From: Paenibacillus woosongensis
GTDB taxonomy: Bacteria; Bacillota; Bacilli; Paenibacillales; Paenibacillaceae
Direction of reading: 5' to 3'
NCBI RefSeq assembly: GCF_030122845.1
Contig: NZ_CP126084.1
Coordinates: 1,550,001-1,614,000, forward strand
DNA: 64,000 nt
Made by a program: the position numbers and the translations under genes
Notes under the pieces: model-generated
What the model saw: the letters and a program-made list of their open reading frames with translations, nothing else
The model's database searches: none
Told to the model about the DNA's origin: nothing
Part shown: in pieces, positions 52,236-60,473 of the stretch
Numbering within the stretch: the stretch's first letter is position 1
Layout: every line of letters begins with the position of its first letter

Positions 52236-52802
52236 TTAGCGGTCCGAATCGATCGTTTCCTCGCCCAGTTCCTTCTCGCGCTCCGCCTGTTTTCGGTGGG
52301 CGATCCGGCTGCTCGCTGAAGCGGCAATGGCTCCAACGATATCGTCAAGAAACGTGTTGCAGGGGCCTAGGCTTTTATCGTTCAGCCGCTCCAAGACGCC
52401 GGGTTTAAGCTTGTCCACATAGCCATAGTTCGTAAAACCGATGCTTCCGTAAACGTTAACGATGGAGAATGCTAAAATTTCATCGACGCCGTACAAACCT
52501 TCGTCATTGGCGATCATATCCTGCAGCTCTGGAATCAGAAGCCCTTGCTCTGCCAAAATATCCAGTTGAATGCCTGTCAGCACGGCATTTTGGACCTCTC
52601 TCTTGCTGAGAACCTGCTCCACGTTGTGGATGCACTCCTCCATAGTCAGGTTTGGGTAATACTTCTGCTGCAGCAGCATAACCAGCTCGGCAATTTCGTC
52701 GAGTGTCACCCCGCGTTTATGCAGCCACTCCATGGTGGCATCAGCTACCTTTTTACTGTTCAAAGTATAAGGCACCTTCGCTTTTGGTTGGTTCATCCCC
52801 AT
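52236..52802 (-). CDS. Phosphatidylglycerophosphatase A-like protein (YutG-like)
   Basis: A 188-residue protein with the PgpA/YutG-type core YGVDEILAFSIVNVYGSIGFTNYGYVDK and NTFLDDIVGAIAAS, in which the acidic FLDDI would bind metal. The N-terminal helices (LDEIAELVMLLQQKYYPNLTMEECIHNVEQVL) are typical of the Bacillota members. PgpA removes phosphate from phosphatidylglycerophosphate. Activity of the YutG branch is less certain, because obvious membrane spans are lacking. The gene is divergent from a GerM-like gene. Confidence 0.8.
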   Translation of the reverse strand: MGMNQPKAKVPYTLNSKKVADATMEWLHKRGVTLDEIAELVMLLQQKYYPNLTMEECIHNVEQVLSKREVQNAVLTGIQLDILAEQGLLIPELQDMIANDEGLYGVDEILAFSIVNVYGSIGFTNYGYVDKLKPGVLERLNDKSLGPCNTFLDDIVGAIAASASSRIAHRKQAEREKELGEETIDSDR

Positions 52803-52961
52803 TCACCTCTACCCCTCTTATACGATGTTCATGTGCTTGAATCGTCTGACTCGGCTAAGATGCAGTGTGTCCACTTCCGGGAAAAATTAGTTATTTTTCA
52901 AGAAGGGGCTCGTATATATAGTAATACAAACCTTAGAAAAATGTTAGGGAGGACCCTGGTC

Positions 52962-54023
52962 ATGAATTGGAACCGCTCATTACGCAATACTGCCGTAGCG
53001 GGAATGCTCGCGCTTCCGTTATTGCTGACAGCCTGTAATCCTTTTGCCGCAAAATCGTCGGGTCAAATCGATCCTCCGCCTGCAGATGTTGAATACGAGA
53101 TGCTGAGGAATCTTGAAGCGCAAGATCAGACAAGCCTGAGTACGGACGGTTTAATGTCCACCGTCTATCTGGAGAACGAGCACGGTTTGCTTGCTCCGGT
53201 AGCCCTGCGGCTGCCTGATGAAGACAGCAGCACGCAGTTGACAAGGGCACTGGAGAGCTTGGTGAAGGACGGTCCTTACGCCAAGCATATTCCGGTAGGA
53301 TTTACTGGTGTGCTGCCGGAAGGTACGGAAGTCGAGGCCGTTACGCTGCAGAAGGATCAGCAGCTGGCAATCGTTGAATTCACGGAGCCATTCACAAATT
53401 ACGATGCCCGTGATGAGCGCAAGATTATGGAGGCTCTTGCCTGGACGTTAACGGAGAATCCGGACGTTCAGCAGGTTCAGCTCTGGGTTGACGGAGCCAA
53501 ACTGAATGAAATGCCTGTGGATGGCACGCCTCTGGATCGTCCATTGACGCGTGCTTTAGGCATCAACTTGGAAATCAGCAGCGGCACAAGCCTTTCGCTG
53601 AGCAGTCCGGTCACTGTGTATTTCTCGGCTGCGACACCGGAGGGAGTGCAGTATTTTGTACCGGTTACCCGTTTTGTCTCAAGCACCACCGACCGGGTTC
53701 AATCGGCGCTGCATGAGCTGATTAAAGGCCCGACCCAGGGCGAAGGACTGGAGCGGGTCGTAACCGATAATACTAGCGTCGACAGTATTGACGTATCTCA
53801 GGATGGGATCATTACCGTAGCAATCAGTGACGATATGTTTGAGCCCGGGGAGAGAGTTCCCGCCCAAATGCTGCAGTCGCTTGTTCTTACCGTAACGGAG
53901 AATACACAGGAAGAACAGGTGCGGATCTGGCTGAATGGCGAAAAAGATGTCATTGGGATTGATAACCAGAAATACAGCGAGCCGGTTTCCAGGCCGGAAA
54001 CCATTAACGAAATCCCTCTGTGA
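52962..54023 (+). CDS. gerM: GerM-domain sporulation/germination lipoprotein
   Basis: A 353-residue lipoprotein with lipobox LLTAC (Cys25). It has two GerM domains: one at ~65-180 (LMSTVYLENEHGLLAPVALRL ... EALAWTLTENPDVQQVQLWVDG) and one at ~210-325 (SSPVTVYFSAATPEGVQYFVPVTR ... LVLTVTENTQEEQVRIWLNG). In B. subtilis GerM acts in the engulfing forespore and supports cortex formation and germination. Start ATG 52962 has AGGGAGG nine bases before it. A longer frame reaches back into the divergent gene but is not supported. Confidence 0.88.
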   Translation: MNWNRSLRNTAVAGMLALPLLLTACNPFAAKSSGQIDPPPADVEYEMLRNLEAQDQTSLSTDGLMSTVYLENEHGLLAPVALRLPDEDSSTQLTRALESLVKDGPYAKHIPVGFTGVLPEGTEVEAVTLQKDQQLAIVEFTEPFTNYDARDERKIMEALAWTLTENPDVQQVQLWVDGAKLNEMPVDGTPLDRPLTRALGINLEISSGTSLSLSSPVTVYFSAATPEGVQYFVPVTRFVSSTTDRVQSALHELIKGPTQGEGLERVVTDNTSVDSIDVSQDGIITVAISDDMFEPGERVPAQMLQSLVLTVTENTQEEQVRIWLNGEKDVIGIDNQKYSEPVSRPETINEIPL

Positions 54024-54233
54024 TGCTGTAATGACGATGCTTCGATGGCTTATTGGGCTTGCTGCGGCAAGTCCAATTCTGTTATACAGGCATTTAGGCT
54101 TATGGAGCACCCGTTCTGCGAAGGGGGAATACAGATATATCGCGAGGAAGGAATGGAATGGTGATTTTATGCTTACACTTTGGTAGAATAGGGAAAGCGT
54201 AAAGACAGCATGAAACGTAGGAGGCGGGTTACG

Positions 54234-54992
54234 ATGAGAATAAACGGGCGTGAAGCAAACGAGCGGCGGCCATTGAACTTAACAGTAAATATTAACAAGT
54301 ATGCAGAAGGATCCGTATACATCGAGGTTGGAGACACGAAGGTAATATGCACGGCTACCGTCGAAGAGAAGGTGCCGATGTTCATGAAAGGCCAGGGCAA
54401 AGGTTGGGTAACTGCAGAATACGCTATGCTTCCCCGGGCAACCCACTCCCGTAACCAGCGCGAATCGGCACGCGGCAAGCAAAGCGGTCGGACGATGGAA
54501 ATCCAGCGTTTGATCGGCAGGGCTCTGCGTTCCGTCGTTGATTTGCAAGCCCTTGGCGAGCGGTCGATCACCATTGACTGCGATGTGCTGCAAGCCGATG
54601 GAGGAACACGTACCACGTCGATTACTGGTGCATTCGTTGCTCTGGCACTGGCAGTGAACAAGATCGTGCAGAAGCACGCTTTGCCTGTATTCCCCATCAC
54701 CGATTATCTGGCTTCCGTCAGCGTCGGTATCGTCGGCCAGGAGACGCTGCTGGATCTTAACTACGACGAGGACTCCAAGGCCAAGGTGGATATGAATGTA
54801 GTTATGACGGGGCAAGGCCAGTTCGTCGAAGTGCAGGGGACCGGCGAAGAGAATCCATTTTCCCGGGAAGAACTGAATAAAATGCTCGAGCTTGCAGAGA
54901 AAGGCATTCGCGAAATGATTCAAATTCAGCGTGAAGCGCTCGGACCTATCGCCATGAAGATTGGCAGCAAGCAATCGGGGGCGGATGTATGA
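54234..54992 (+). CDS. rph: Ribonuclease PH
   Basis: A 252-residue phosphorolytic 3' exonuclease that trims tRNA precursors. The motifs are [53 protein letters not shown] (phosphate-binding Arg) and [24 protein letters not shown] precedes ATG 54234. The ATGA overlap with the XTP pyrophosphatase gene is the usual rph-rdgB pairing of Bacillota. A 51-residue frame at about 54031-54186 upstream has no ribosome site and is not called. Confidence 0.96.
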   Translation: MRINGREANERRPLNLTVNINKYAEGSVYIEVGDTKVICTATVEEKVPMFMKGQGKGWVTAEYAMLPRATHSRNQRESARGKQSGRTMEIQRLIGRALRSVVDLQALGERSITIDCDVLQADGGTRTTSITGAFVALALAVNKIVQKHALPVFPITDYLASVSVGIVGQETLLDLNYDEDSKAKVDMNVVMTGQGQFVEVQGTGEENPFSREELNKMLELAEKGIREMIQIQREALGPIAMKIGSKQSGADV

Positions 54993-55624
54993 ACAATAGC
55001 CAGGAATCAGTTATTATTGTAGCCACCCGGAATCAGGGAAAAGTGAGGGAATTTGCCCATGCGCTTGCCTTTTTGGGCAAGCCCGTGAAGAGCATGTACG
55101 ACTATTCCGAGGTTCCGGAAGTGGTCGAGGACGGCAAGACGTTTGCGGAGAACGCACGCAAGAAGGCAAAGGAAGTGGGCGATTTCCTTGGCCAGACTGT
55201 GCTGGCCGATGATTCGGGGTTATGCGTGGACAAGCTGGAAGGCGCGCCTGGCGTTTATTCGGCTCGCTATGCTGGGGAAGGGGCTTCGGATGAGGACAAC
55301 AATGCCAAGCTTCTGAGCGAATTGGAGCACATGCGGCTAGGGGAAGATACGGAGCAGCCGCTGCTTAGCACAGCCCGGTTCGTGTGTCATCTTGCCCTGT
55401 ATAATCCGGCGACGGGGGAGTTTACAGAGGCTTCTGGAACGGTGGAGGGCTGGATTACATCAGAGCCGGCCGGAGAAGGCGGATTCGGATATGACCCGCT
55501 GTTTTATCTGCCGGAGTACGAGAAGACCCTTGCCGAGCTAACCGTCTCGGAGAAGCAGGCGATCAGCCATCGCGGTGCGGCATTGCGCCAGCTGGCCCAG
55601 CAAATGGAGGACATAAATAAATAA
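54989..55624 (+). CDS. XTP/dITP pyrophosphatase (RdgB/HAM1)
   Basis: A 211-residue house-cleaning enzyme that hydrolyses ITP, dITP and XTP to monophosphates. The motifs are [18 protein letters not shown] at the start, [61 protein letters not shown] and [11 protein letters not shown]. It is coupled to rph by a four-base overlap. A terminator with a long loop follows. Confidence 0.95.
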   Translation: MNNSQESVIIVATRNQGKVREFAHALAFLGKPVKSMYDYSEVPEVVEDGKTFAENARKKAKEVGDFLGQTVLADDSGLCVDKLEGAPGVYSARYAGEGASDEDNNAKLLSELEHMRLGEDTEQPLLSTARFVCHLALYNPATGEFTEASGTVEGWITSEPAGEGGFGYDPLFYLPEYEKTLAELTVSEKQAISHRGAALRQLAQQMEDINK

Positions 55625-55681
55625 GAAGCCCCGGCAGTGCGGAGACTTCTGAGAAATTGATTACGTCATGAAGTTGCTATA

Positions 55682-55756
55682 CCCCCTTTAAGTGACCGTA
55701 TACGAGCCTGTTCATTTCCTTAAGGACGGGCTGAATGCTAACTTAAAGGGGTTTTT
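55682..55756 (+). terminator. Intrinsic terminator of rph-rdgB
   Basis: CCCCCTTTAAGT and ACTTAAAGGGG, separated by about 48 bases that contain a smaller hairpin, end in TTTTT. The rest of the 370 bases up to the next gene holds only a short hydrophobic frame (about 55771-55956) without a ribosome site, so I call no gene there. Confidence 0.7.
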
Positions 55757-55996
55757 AGCATGACACGGTTGTGGCCGGTATGCTACTGAAGCTGGTTGTT
55801 TTCATTGTTATTTTTACGGCGGCTATAATAAAAAAACCAACAGTCGTTAAGCAGGCGAATTTGACGCCGGTCTTTTTTATGAAAGGCGCGCATCATCTGG
55901 TTGCTGAGCCAATTGGGCAATACAATCTCCTCCCGACTTTTCCCTATGTACGTTAGCATATGGGGAGAAGCCGTGAAGTGTGCAGGTCCATGAACT

Positions 55997-56347
55997 CTAT
56001 TGGCCCTCTTCCTCGTACCATTGCTCTAGCTGGGCCTGCAGCGCGCGAATTTCCGTAAGCAAAGAGATCAAGGGATAATTCTCTTCTTGTATTGCGGAGA
56101 ATGCAGCTTCAAGCTCATTGATGTAGGCTAAGCCGCTTGTAATTTGCAGCGATTCCTGCAGCAGATCAAGCTGGTCGCATTCGGCAATCGCTTGCGGCAG
56201 AGATGGAACCTGGGCCGCGGTTAGCTTATCGATTTCTTTGTTCAGGCGCAAATTGAGGGCGCTTAGCTGGTAAGCGTAATCCGCAGGCATTTCCACAAAA
56301 CGCAAATCGCTACCCTGCTGCAAAATGACATATCTCATTAAGGACAT
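55997..56347 (-). CDS. Conserved-looking small protein, function unknown
   Basis: A 116-residue acidic protein. After a short N-terminal strand (YVILQQGSDLRFVEMP) the sequence is helical and Leu/Gln/Glu-rich (LSALNLRLNKEIDKLTAAQ, EIRALQAQLEQWYEEEGQ), consistent with a short coiled coil. AAAAGGAGACTG precedes the ATG. I do not recognise a family. It is divergent from a SprT-like gene and convergent with rdgB. Confidence 0.65.
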   Translation of the reverse strand: MSLMRYVILQQGSDLRFVEMPADYAYQLSALNLRLNKEIDKLTAAQVPSLPQAIAECDQLDLLQESLQITSGLAYINELEAAFSAIQEENYPLISLLTEIRALQAQLEQWYEEEGQ

Positions 56348-56475
56348 TTTTTACAGTCTCCTTTTCAATTATTGCTACTTGACAGTGTAGCTTAACAGGA
56401 AGTTAGAATTCAAGTACAAACCGTGTTTGATCAAGGCCAGGAATGTGAATGGCGGCAAGTAAGGGGGTTATTTTC

Positions 56476-56949
56476 ATGACGGATGAACAACTACAGGCCT
56501 GGGTCGAGGAGATTTCGCTTCGCAGCTTTGGGTTGCCTTTTCGCCATGAAGCCAGGTTTAACCGGAGGCTCAGATCGACAGGCGGCAGATATTTCATGAA
56601 GTCCCACCATATCGAGATTAATCCGGCCCAGCTGGATGCTTACGGGGTAGAGGAAGTGGAGAAAATCATTAAGCATGAGCTATGCCATTATCATTTGCAT
56701 ATTATGGGCGGAGGCTACAGACACCGGGACCCGGAATTCAAAGCGTTATTAAGTCGGGTAGGGGGAAGCAGATACTGTCAATCGCTGCCTGGAGAGCAGG
56801 GCAGAAGAACATTGCCTTACCGGTATATGCTCAAGTGCACAAGCTGCGGTATGGAATATTTGCGCAAACGCCGCGTTGATCCTCGGCGATACCGCTGCGG
56901 TAAATGCTCGGGAAGCCTTCAGCTGTCGAGTTATGGGCAGCAGAATTGA
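56476..56949 (+). CDS. SprT-like zinc protein
   Basis: A 157-residue protein with the metalloprotease-like motif HELCHYH (H-x2-x-H pattern of SprT/Spartan domains) at ~residue 69 and a C-terminal zinc ribbon (CTSCGMEYLRKRRVDPRRYRCGKC). Bacterial SprT proteins are thought to act on DNA-bound or stress-linked substrates, and activity is rarely shown. ATG 56476 follows AAGGGGG. An earlier in-frame ATG at 56449 has no site. The C-terminal C-x2-C pairs are intact. Confidence 0.87.
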   Translation: MTDEQLQAWVEEISLRSFGLPFRHEARFNRRLRSTGGRYFMKSHHIEINPAQLDAYGVEEVEKIIKHELCHYHLHIMGGGYRHRDPEFKALLSRVGGSRYCQSLPGEQGRRTLPYRYMLKCTSCGMEYLRKRRVDPRRYRCGKCSGSLQLSSYGQQN

Positions 56950-57018
56950 AGTAAATTGAAATAAGCAGCCGAGCTGAAATGTGATATACTACAAAAAAAG
57001 ATAGGGAAGTGATCCATT

Positions 57019-57264
57019 ATGGCTAAGTCCAAAGCCAAACGAATGCGCGACAAATTAACGCGTGAAGGCAGACGCAACCCGGAACTGGGGAGAAGTCCCT
57101 TTGCCGCAGCAGATTTAAGAACGAGAAGAACCAAAACCAAGCAAGAGCTGTTAAATCAGAGTAAGCATAAACAGAAGAACCTGATCTCTTATTATGGAGA
57201 GGATGGTTCTTTTTTGTTGGCAAGAAGCAGCTCGGCTTGTCATATATATGAAGTGGGAGCGTAA
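57019..57264 (+). CDS. Small basic protein, function unknown
   Basis: An 81-residue basic protein. KSKAKRMRDKLTREGRRNPELGRSPFA, then ADLRTRRTKTKQELL, look like a conserved Paenibacillus small-protein pattern (from general memory, not a search). The end (SYYGEDGSFLLARSSSACHIYEVGA) is neutral. ATAGGGAAGTGA precedes the ATG. No catalytic motif is visible. Nucleic-acid binding is possible from charge alone. Confidence 0.68.
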   Translation: MAKSKAKRMRDKLTREGRRNPELGRSPFAAADLRTRRTKTKQELLNQSKHKQKNLISYYGEDGSFLLARSSSACHIYEVGA

Positions 57265-57327
57265 GGATCCAAATGGGAGAGGAGCAGCCGGCCTCGAAGA
57301 GCAATATGCGGACGGAGGCGAAGCAAA

Positions 57328-57408
57328 ATGAGTGCAGAGATGCTGATTCAACTGCTAGTACTTATCGTCATGCTCATCGAACTGGCGCGGCACCGAAAGG
57401 ATTCCTGA
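57328..57408 (+). CDS. Candidate 26-residue single-span peptide
   Basis: ATG 57328 is preceded by GGAGGCGAAGC. The peptide is SAEMLIQLLVLIVMLIELARH then RKDS, one hydrophobic helix with a charged tail. This layout is seen in small membrane peptides and type I toxins, but no antisense RNA or partner is evident. It could equally be chance. The region then runs to the tRNA genes with a promoter-like TTGACT...TAAATT at about 57475-57500. Confidence 0.35.
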   Translation: MSAEMLIQLLVLIVMLIELARHRKDS

Positions 57409-57535
57409 AGTTCCGTGAAGGTCTGGCCGCCGGTGCCAGGCCTTTCCAGCCCTATCTTATGGCATGTCCATATTCTTGACTTTGCTTCAAAATCATGATA
57501 AATTATACCGTAAATCTATAGTAAACAATTAGCGT

Positions 57536-57608
57536 TCCCCGATAGCTCAGTCGGTAGAGCACTCGACTGTTAATCGAGTTGTCACAGGTTCGAGTCCTGT
57601 TCGGGGAG
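57536..57608 (+). tRNA. tRNA-Asn (GTT)
   Basis: Acceptor TCCCCGA pairs with TCGGGGA. The anticodon arm CTCGA-CTGTTAA-TCGAG gives GTT. The T arm is CAGGTTCGAGTCCTG. CCA is encoded at 57609-57611. Confidence 0.97.
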
Positions 57609-57618
57609 CCATGTCTTT

Positions 57619-57707
57619 GGAGAGATACCCAAGTGGCTATAAGGGGACCCTCTGCTAAGGGGTTAGACTGCGTAAGCGGTGCGAGGGTTCGAATCCCTCT
57701 CTCTCCG
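57619..57707 (+). tRNA. tRNA-Ser (GCT)
   Basis: Acceptor GGAGAGA pairs with TCTCTCC. The anticodon loop is CTGCTAA (GCT). A long variable arm (GACTGCGTAAGCGGT) is present as expected for Ser. The T arm is GAGGGTTCGAATCCCTC, and CCA is encoded. Its 3' end is duplicated 100 bases downstream. Confidence 0.96.
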
Positions 57708-57845
57708 CCACTATAGATTGAGAACCCTCGATGGTTCGTCGGAGCATAGACTACGATAGCATAAACTTCGCAGTCTCGAATGAAATGAGAGTATCCCTCT
57801 CTCTCCGCCACTATAGATGAGAACCCTCGCAGGTTCATCGGAGCA
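57693..57845. repeat. Tandem duplication of the tRNA-Ser 3' end and trailing hairpin
   Basis: 57693-57746 (54 bases: end of the T arm, acceptor strand, CCA and a following hairpin) recurs at 57793-57845 with one base lost and a few changes. The second copy has no 5' half, so it is not a tRNA. The 46 bases between hold a small hairpin (GACTACG...CGCAGTC). It could be a remnant of att-type recombination or a simple slippage duplication. Confidence 0.75.
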
Positions 57846-57852
57846 AAAAGCC

Positions 57853-57875
57853 AAAGTCCTGATGGACTTTTTTTT
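57853..57875 (+). terminator. Intrinsic terminator after tRNA-Ser
   Basis: AAAGTCC, TGAT, GGACTTT and a run of T. Confidence 0.88.
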
Positions 57876-57972
57876 ATTTCTTTTGTAAAAAAGGGGTTGC
57901 CAACGCTCGTGAACTTTGCTATACTCATTTTTGTTGTCGCTCTAAAAAAGACTTCACCTTAATTATAAATAT

Positions 57973-58044
57973 GGCCCGTTGGTCAAGGGGTTAAGACACC
58001 TCCCTTTCACGGAGGTAACAGGGGTTCGAATCCCCTACGGGTCA
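57973..58044 (+). tRNA. tRNA-Glu (TTC)
   Basis: Acceptor GGCCCGT pairs with ACGGGTC (one G-T pair). Anticodon arm CCTCC-CTTTCAC-GGAGG gives TTC. T arm AGGGGTTCGAATCCCCT, with CCA encoded. Confidence 0.96.
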
Positions 58045-58063
58045 CCACTTTCATATATATACT

Positions 58064-58106
58064 TCAGTAGGGTGAGAAGCCCTTGGGGGTTCGTCGGAGC
58101 ATTGAA
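58064..58106 (+). other. Conserved post-tRNA hairpin (third copy)
   Basis: GAGAAGCCCTTGGGGGTTCGTCGGAGCA (58074-58101 region) resembles GAGAACCCTCGATGGTTCGTCGGAGCA at 57720-57746 and its copy at 57819-57845. Here the outer stem is ACTTCA/TGAAGT; at the first copy it is CTAT/ATAG. The unpaired TCGTCGGAGC or TCATCGGAGC stays constant. Function unknown. Confidence 0.5.
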
Positions 58107-58124
58107 GTATTTATAACTTAATAT

Positions 58125-58207
58125 GCGGTCGTGGTGGAATGGCAGACACGCTATCTTGAGGGGGTAGTGGGTGTATACCCGTGGAGGTTCGAGTCCTCTC
58201 GACCGCA
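58125..58207 (+). tRNA. tRNA-Leu (GAG), copy 1
   Basis: Acceptor GCGGTCG pairs with CGACCGC. The anticodon loop TTGAGGG gives GAG. A long variable arm (GTGGGTGTATACCCGT) and T arm GAGGTTCGAGTCCTC are present. CCA is not encoded. Confidence 0.95.
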
Positions 58208-58222
58208 TTGATAACAAAGGGA

Positions 58223-58249
58223 AGAACCTTGCGTAAGCAGGGTTCTTTT
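58223..58249 (+). terminator. Intrinsic terminator after tRNA-Leu
   Basis: AGAACC, TTGCGTAAGCA, GGTTCT and TTT. Confidence 0.78.
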
Positions 58250-58316
58250 GAACTTTTTATTACATCGCAATATATAGCAAAAGCTGCTTAAGGAATCTAC
58301 ATACGGTAAAAAGAAA

Positions 58317-58343
58317 AGCATCCTCGCCATTGGCGAGGATGCT
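58317..58343 (-). terminator. Intrinsic terminator of the HAD gene
   Basis: AGCATCCTCGCC, ATT, GGCGAGGATGCT is a perfect 12-pair hairpin. The minus strand continues with TTTTCTTTTT, so it serves the leftward HAD gene. Confidence 0.88.
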
Positions 58344-58356
58344 CTATAATGGAAGC

Positions 58357-59214
58357 TTAAAGATCTAGAAGCGTATTTAAGGCATAGGCGACTCCGTGTT
58401 CGTTGTTACTGCGGGTAGTCAAAGTGCTTAGCCGCTTGACTTCCTCGACGGCATTACCCATCGCTACCTTTGTTCCAGCAATCTGAAACATGGAAATATC
58501 ATTATAACTGTCACCGATAACGATCGTATCAGCCATGTCGATATCGTAATAGGAAGCCAGAAATTGAAGGGCGCTTCCTTTGTCTGTTTCGGTCGATATG
58601 ATTTCTAGCGTATGCTTGGCAGCGGCCGTTGTATGGACGAAAGGCTGATCGCGGAAATGATCGCGAATTCGATCCAGCTTCGCATCATCATAAGTAAAAA
58701 TTAACAGTTTATAAATGGGGCTTCCGGCTTGTACCACCTCACGAAGATCATCAATATGCCGGAAGCCGAATTGTTGAAACTGGGTTTGCACACCAGCCTG
58801 CAGCGTATCTGCGTCGATGTCGGGATTGGCGCTGACAAGGACATCGATTTCGGCCTGGAGCTTGCCTTCTCCGCCACATGGTGAATAAATGTCATCCGGG
58901 CAAAATATTTCGAAATATACGTCCTGCTCCAGTAAGTAATTTATGGATTCAGCAGCAATGGCGTGGGGAATCGGAGTCTCGTTCAGAAGACGTCCACGCT
59001 CATCGTGGACAGCAGCTCCATTGGATGAAATGATCGGAATGGATAGATCCTCGCCAATTATTCCTTTCACATCAAAGCGGGCTCTGCCTGTGCATATCGT
59101 TACTTTATGATCCTCGCCGGACAAAATATTGCGAATGGCCGCGAGGCCCTCTGTGCTAGGTTTGCTCTCGGCGGTGAGCAAGGTTCCGTCCAAATCGATA
59201 GCAATTAATTTCAT
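58357..59214 (-). CDS. Cof-type HAD-family phosphatase
   Basis: A 285-residue HAD hydrolase with IAIDLDGTLLTAE (motif I, nucleophile Asp9), ISSNGAAVHDE (motif II region), an inserted C2 cap at ~85-195, the Lys in TDKGSALQFL (motif III) and IVIGDSYNDISMF (motif IV). Such enzymes dephosphorylate sugar phosphates or other small metabolites. The substrate is unknown. It is a single gene with its own terminator. Confidence 0.92.
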   Translation of the reverse strand: MKLIAIDLDGTLLTAESKPSTEGLAAIRNILSGEDHKVTICTGRARFDVKGIIGEDLSIPIISSNGAAVHDERGRLLNETPIPHAIAAESINYLLEQDVYFEIFCPDDIYSPCGGEGKLQAEIDVLVSANPDIDADTLQAGVQTQFQQFGFRHIDDLREVVQAGSPIYKLLIFTYDDAKLDRIRDHFRDQPFVHTTAAAKHTLEIISTETDKGSALQFLASYYDIDMADTIVIGDSYNDISMFQIAGTKVAMGNAVEEVKRLSTLTTRSNNEHGVAYALNTLLDL

Positions 59215-59408
59215 GCATATAGCCTCCCTATAGCTTGTTCTGCGGTTGCTTGCTAAGAGTATAAAGTATGAAAATGATTTCAGGTCAATACAAGGAAACT
59301 ATGTTACTATAAATCATAGGTAACCAGGGCGGAAAACCCAGCATTCTATTGGAGTACCGCTTGATTTTATATAAAGATAAAAGAACAACTTAGGAGCAGG
59401 ATGGGTAA

Positions 59409-59726
59409 ATGGAATCTCAACTTTGGATTATTTTTCTCATTGGAGCAGGTACTTATTTGTTTCGCGCAGGTTCGCTTGTGCTTGGAAGCAGGGTACAATG
59501 GTCGGAACGGACTAAGGAATGGCTTTCTTACGTGTCCCCCGCAGTTCTGGGTGCCTTGCTAGGGCCTTTATTATTGCTGGACGAGGGGCAATGGGTTCCC
59601 ATTAAGGGTAATATTATGCTGTTAGCGGCCATACCAACGATAGCAGTAGCCTGGTGGACGCGGCGGTTGCTCTTGACTGTAACGGCAGGCATCGCCTGTT
59701 TTGCTGTATTATATTATTTCATGTGA
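59409..59726 (+). CDS. azlD: AzlD-family branched-chain amino acid exporter subunit
   Basis: A 105-residue membrane protein with about four spans: IIFLIGAGTYLFRAGSLVLG, WLSYVSPAVLGALLGPLLLL, IMLLAAIPTIAVAWW and LLLTVTAGIACFAVLYYF. It pairs with AzlC to export branched-chain amino acids. The usual order is azlC then azlD, so here it is reversed. GGAGCAGGATGGGTAA precedes the ATG. AzlC follows 14 bases later. Confidence 0.88.
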   Translation: MESQLWIIFLIGAGTYLFRAGSLVLGSRVQWSERTKEWLSYVSPAVLGALLGPLLLLDEGQWVPIKGNIMLLAAIPTIAVAWWTRRLLLTVTAGIACFAVLYYFM

Positions 59727-59740
59727 CAGGAGATATAAGC

Positions 59741-60451
59741 ATGAGTCGAAGAGATAGAGTAGCTTTGGCGTTAAAGGATGTGCTGCCAATCATGCTGGCA
59801 TATTTTCCTTTATCGATCACGTTTGGTGTCTTGGCAGCTGCGAGCGGGGTGCCCTGGCATACGTCGATCTTTAGCTCGATATGGATTTATTCCGGGGGAG
59901 CCCAGTTTATGCTTATTAGCATGCTGGATACGGCGACGGCTCCTACTACAATCATTGCCACCATCCTGCTTGTGAATATGCGGCATATTCTGTATGGTGC
60001 CACAATGGGGCCGAATTTGGCGCACTGGCGGGAACCATTGAAATGGCTGGCGGCGGTAGGATTAACGGACGAGAGTTTTGTCGTAACTTACAACCGCGCT
60101 GCTGCCGGCGAAAAACTGGCGCCTTCCTATTATTTGACCTTTGCGCTGGCGGCATACGGATCATGGATTGCAGGTACGGTTGTCGGTGCGGGAATCGGCG
60201 AGATTGTTCCCTCAGAGGCCGCCGCTGTGCTTAGCTTTGCGCTTCCAGCGCTGTTCCTGGCACTATTGTTTGCTGGCGAGCGCACCCTTCCGCATCTGCT
60301 GGCAGCCTGCACGGGAGCGGCATTAGCTACGCTGGCAGGGCTCATGAATTTAGGCGGAATCGGCCTTATCTCTGGGGGGCTTATCGGGGCTACGGCTGGA
60401 CAGCTGCTGTACAGGCAAAGGAGCAGAATCAGCAAACAAGCCAAAAGCTAA
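59741..60451 (+). CDS. azlC: AzlC-family branched-chain amino acid exporter
   Basis: A 236-residue membrane protein with several spans, starting PIMLAYFPLSITFGVLAAASG. The family motifs are IYSGGAQFMLISML, LLVNMRHILYGAT and GLTDESFVVTYNR. It is the main subunit of the AzlCD exporter. ATG 59741 has GGAGATATAAGC upstream; a longer frame from 59654 is not supported. It is translated right after azlD, so the two form one operon. Confidence 0.9.
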   Translation: MSRRDRVALALKDVLPIMLAYFPLSITFGVLAAASGVPWHTSIFSSIWIYSGGAQFMLISMLDTATAPTTIIATILLVNMRHILYGATMGPNLAHWREPLKWLAAVGLTDESFVVTYNRAAAGEKLAPSYYLTFALAAYGSWIAGTVVGAGIGEIVPSEAAAVLSFALPALFLALLFAGERTLPHLLAACTGAALATLAGLMNLGGIGLISGGLIGATAGQLLYRQRSRISKQAKS

Positions 60452-60473
60452 TATCCGGATACTAGCGTTAGCC

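Noticed and set aside
54031-54186. 51-residue frame between the GerM-like gene and rph
   Set aside because: No ribosome site, and it directly abuts the previous stop.
55771-55956. 61-residue frame with a hydrophobic start
   Set aside because: No ribosome site, just after a terminator, no recognisable pattern.
57503-58217. Minus-strand frames across the tRNA genes
   Set aside because: They read through tRNA genes on the opposite strand and have no protein-like features.
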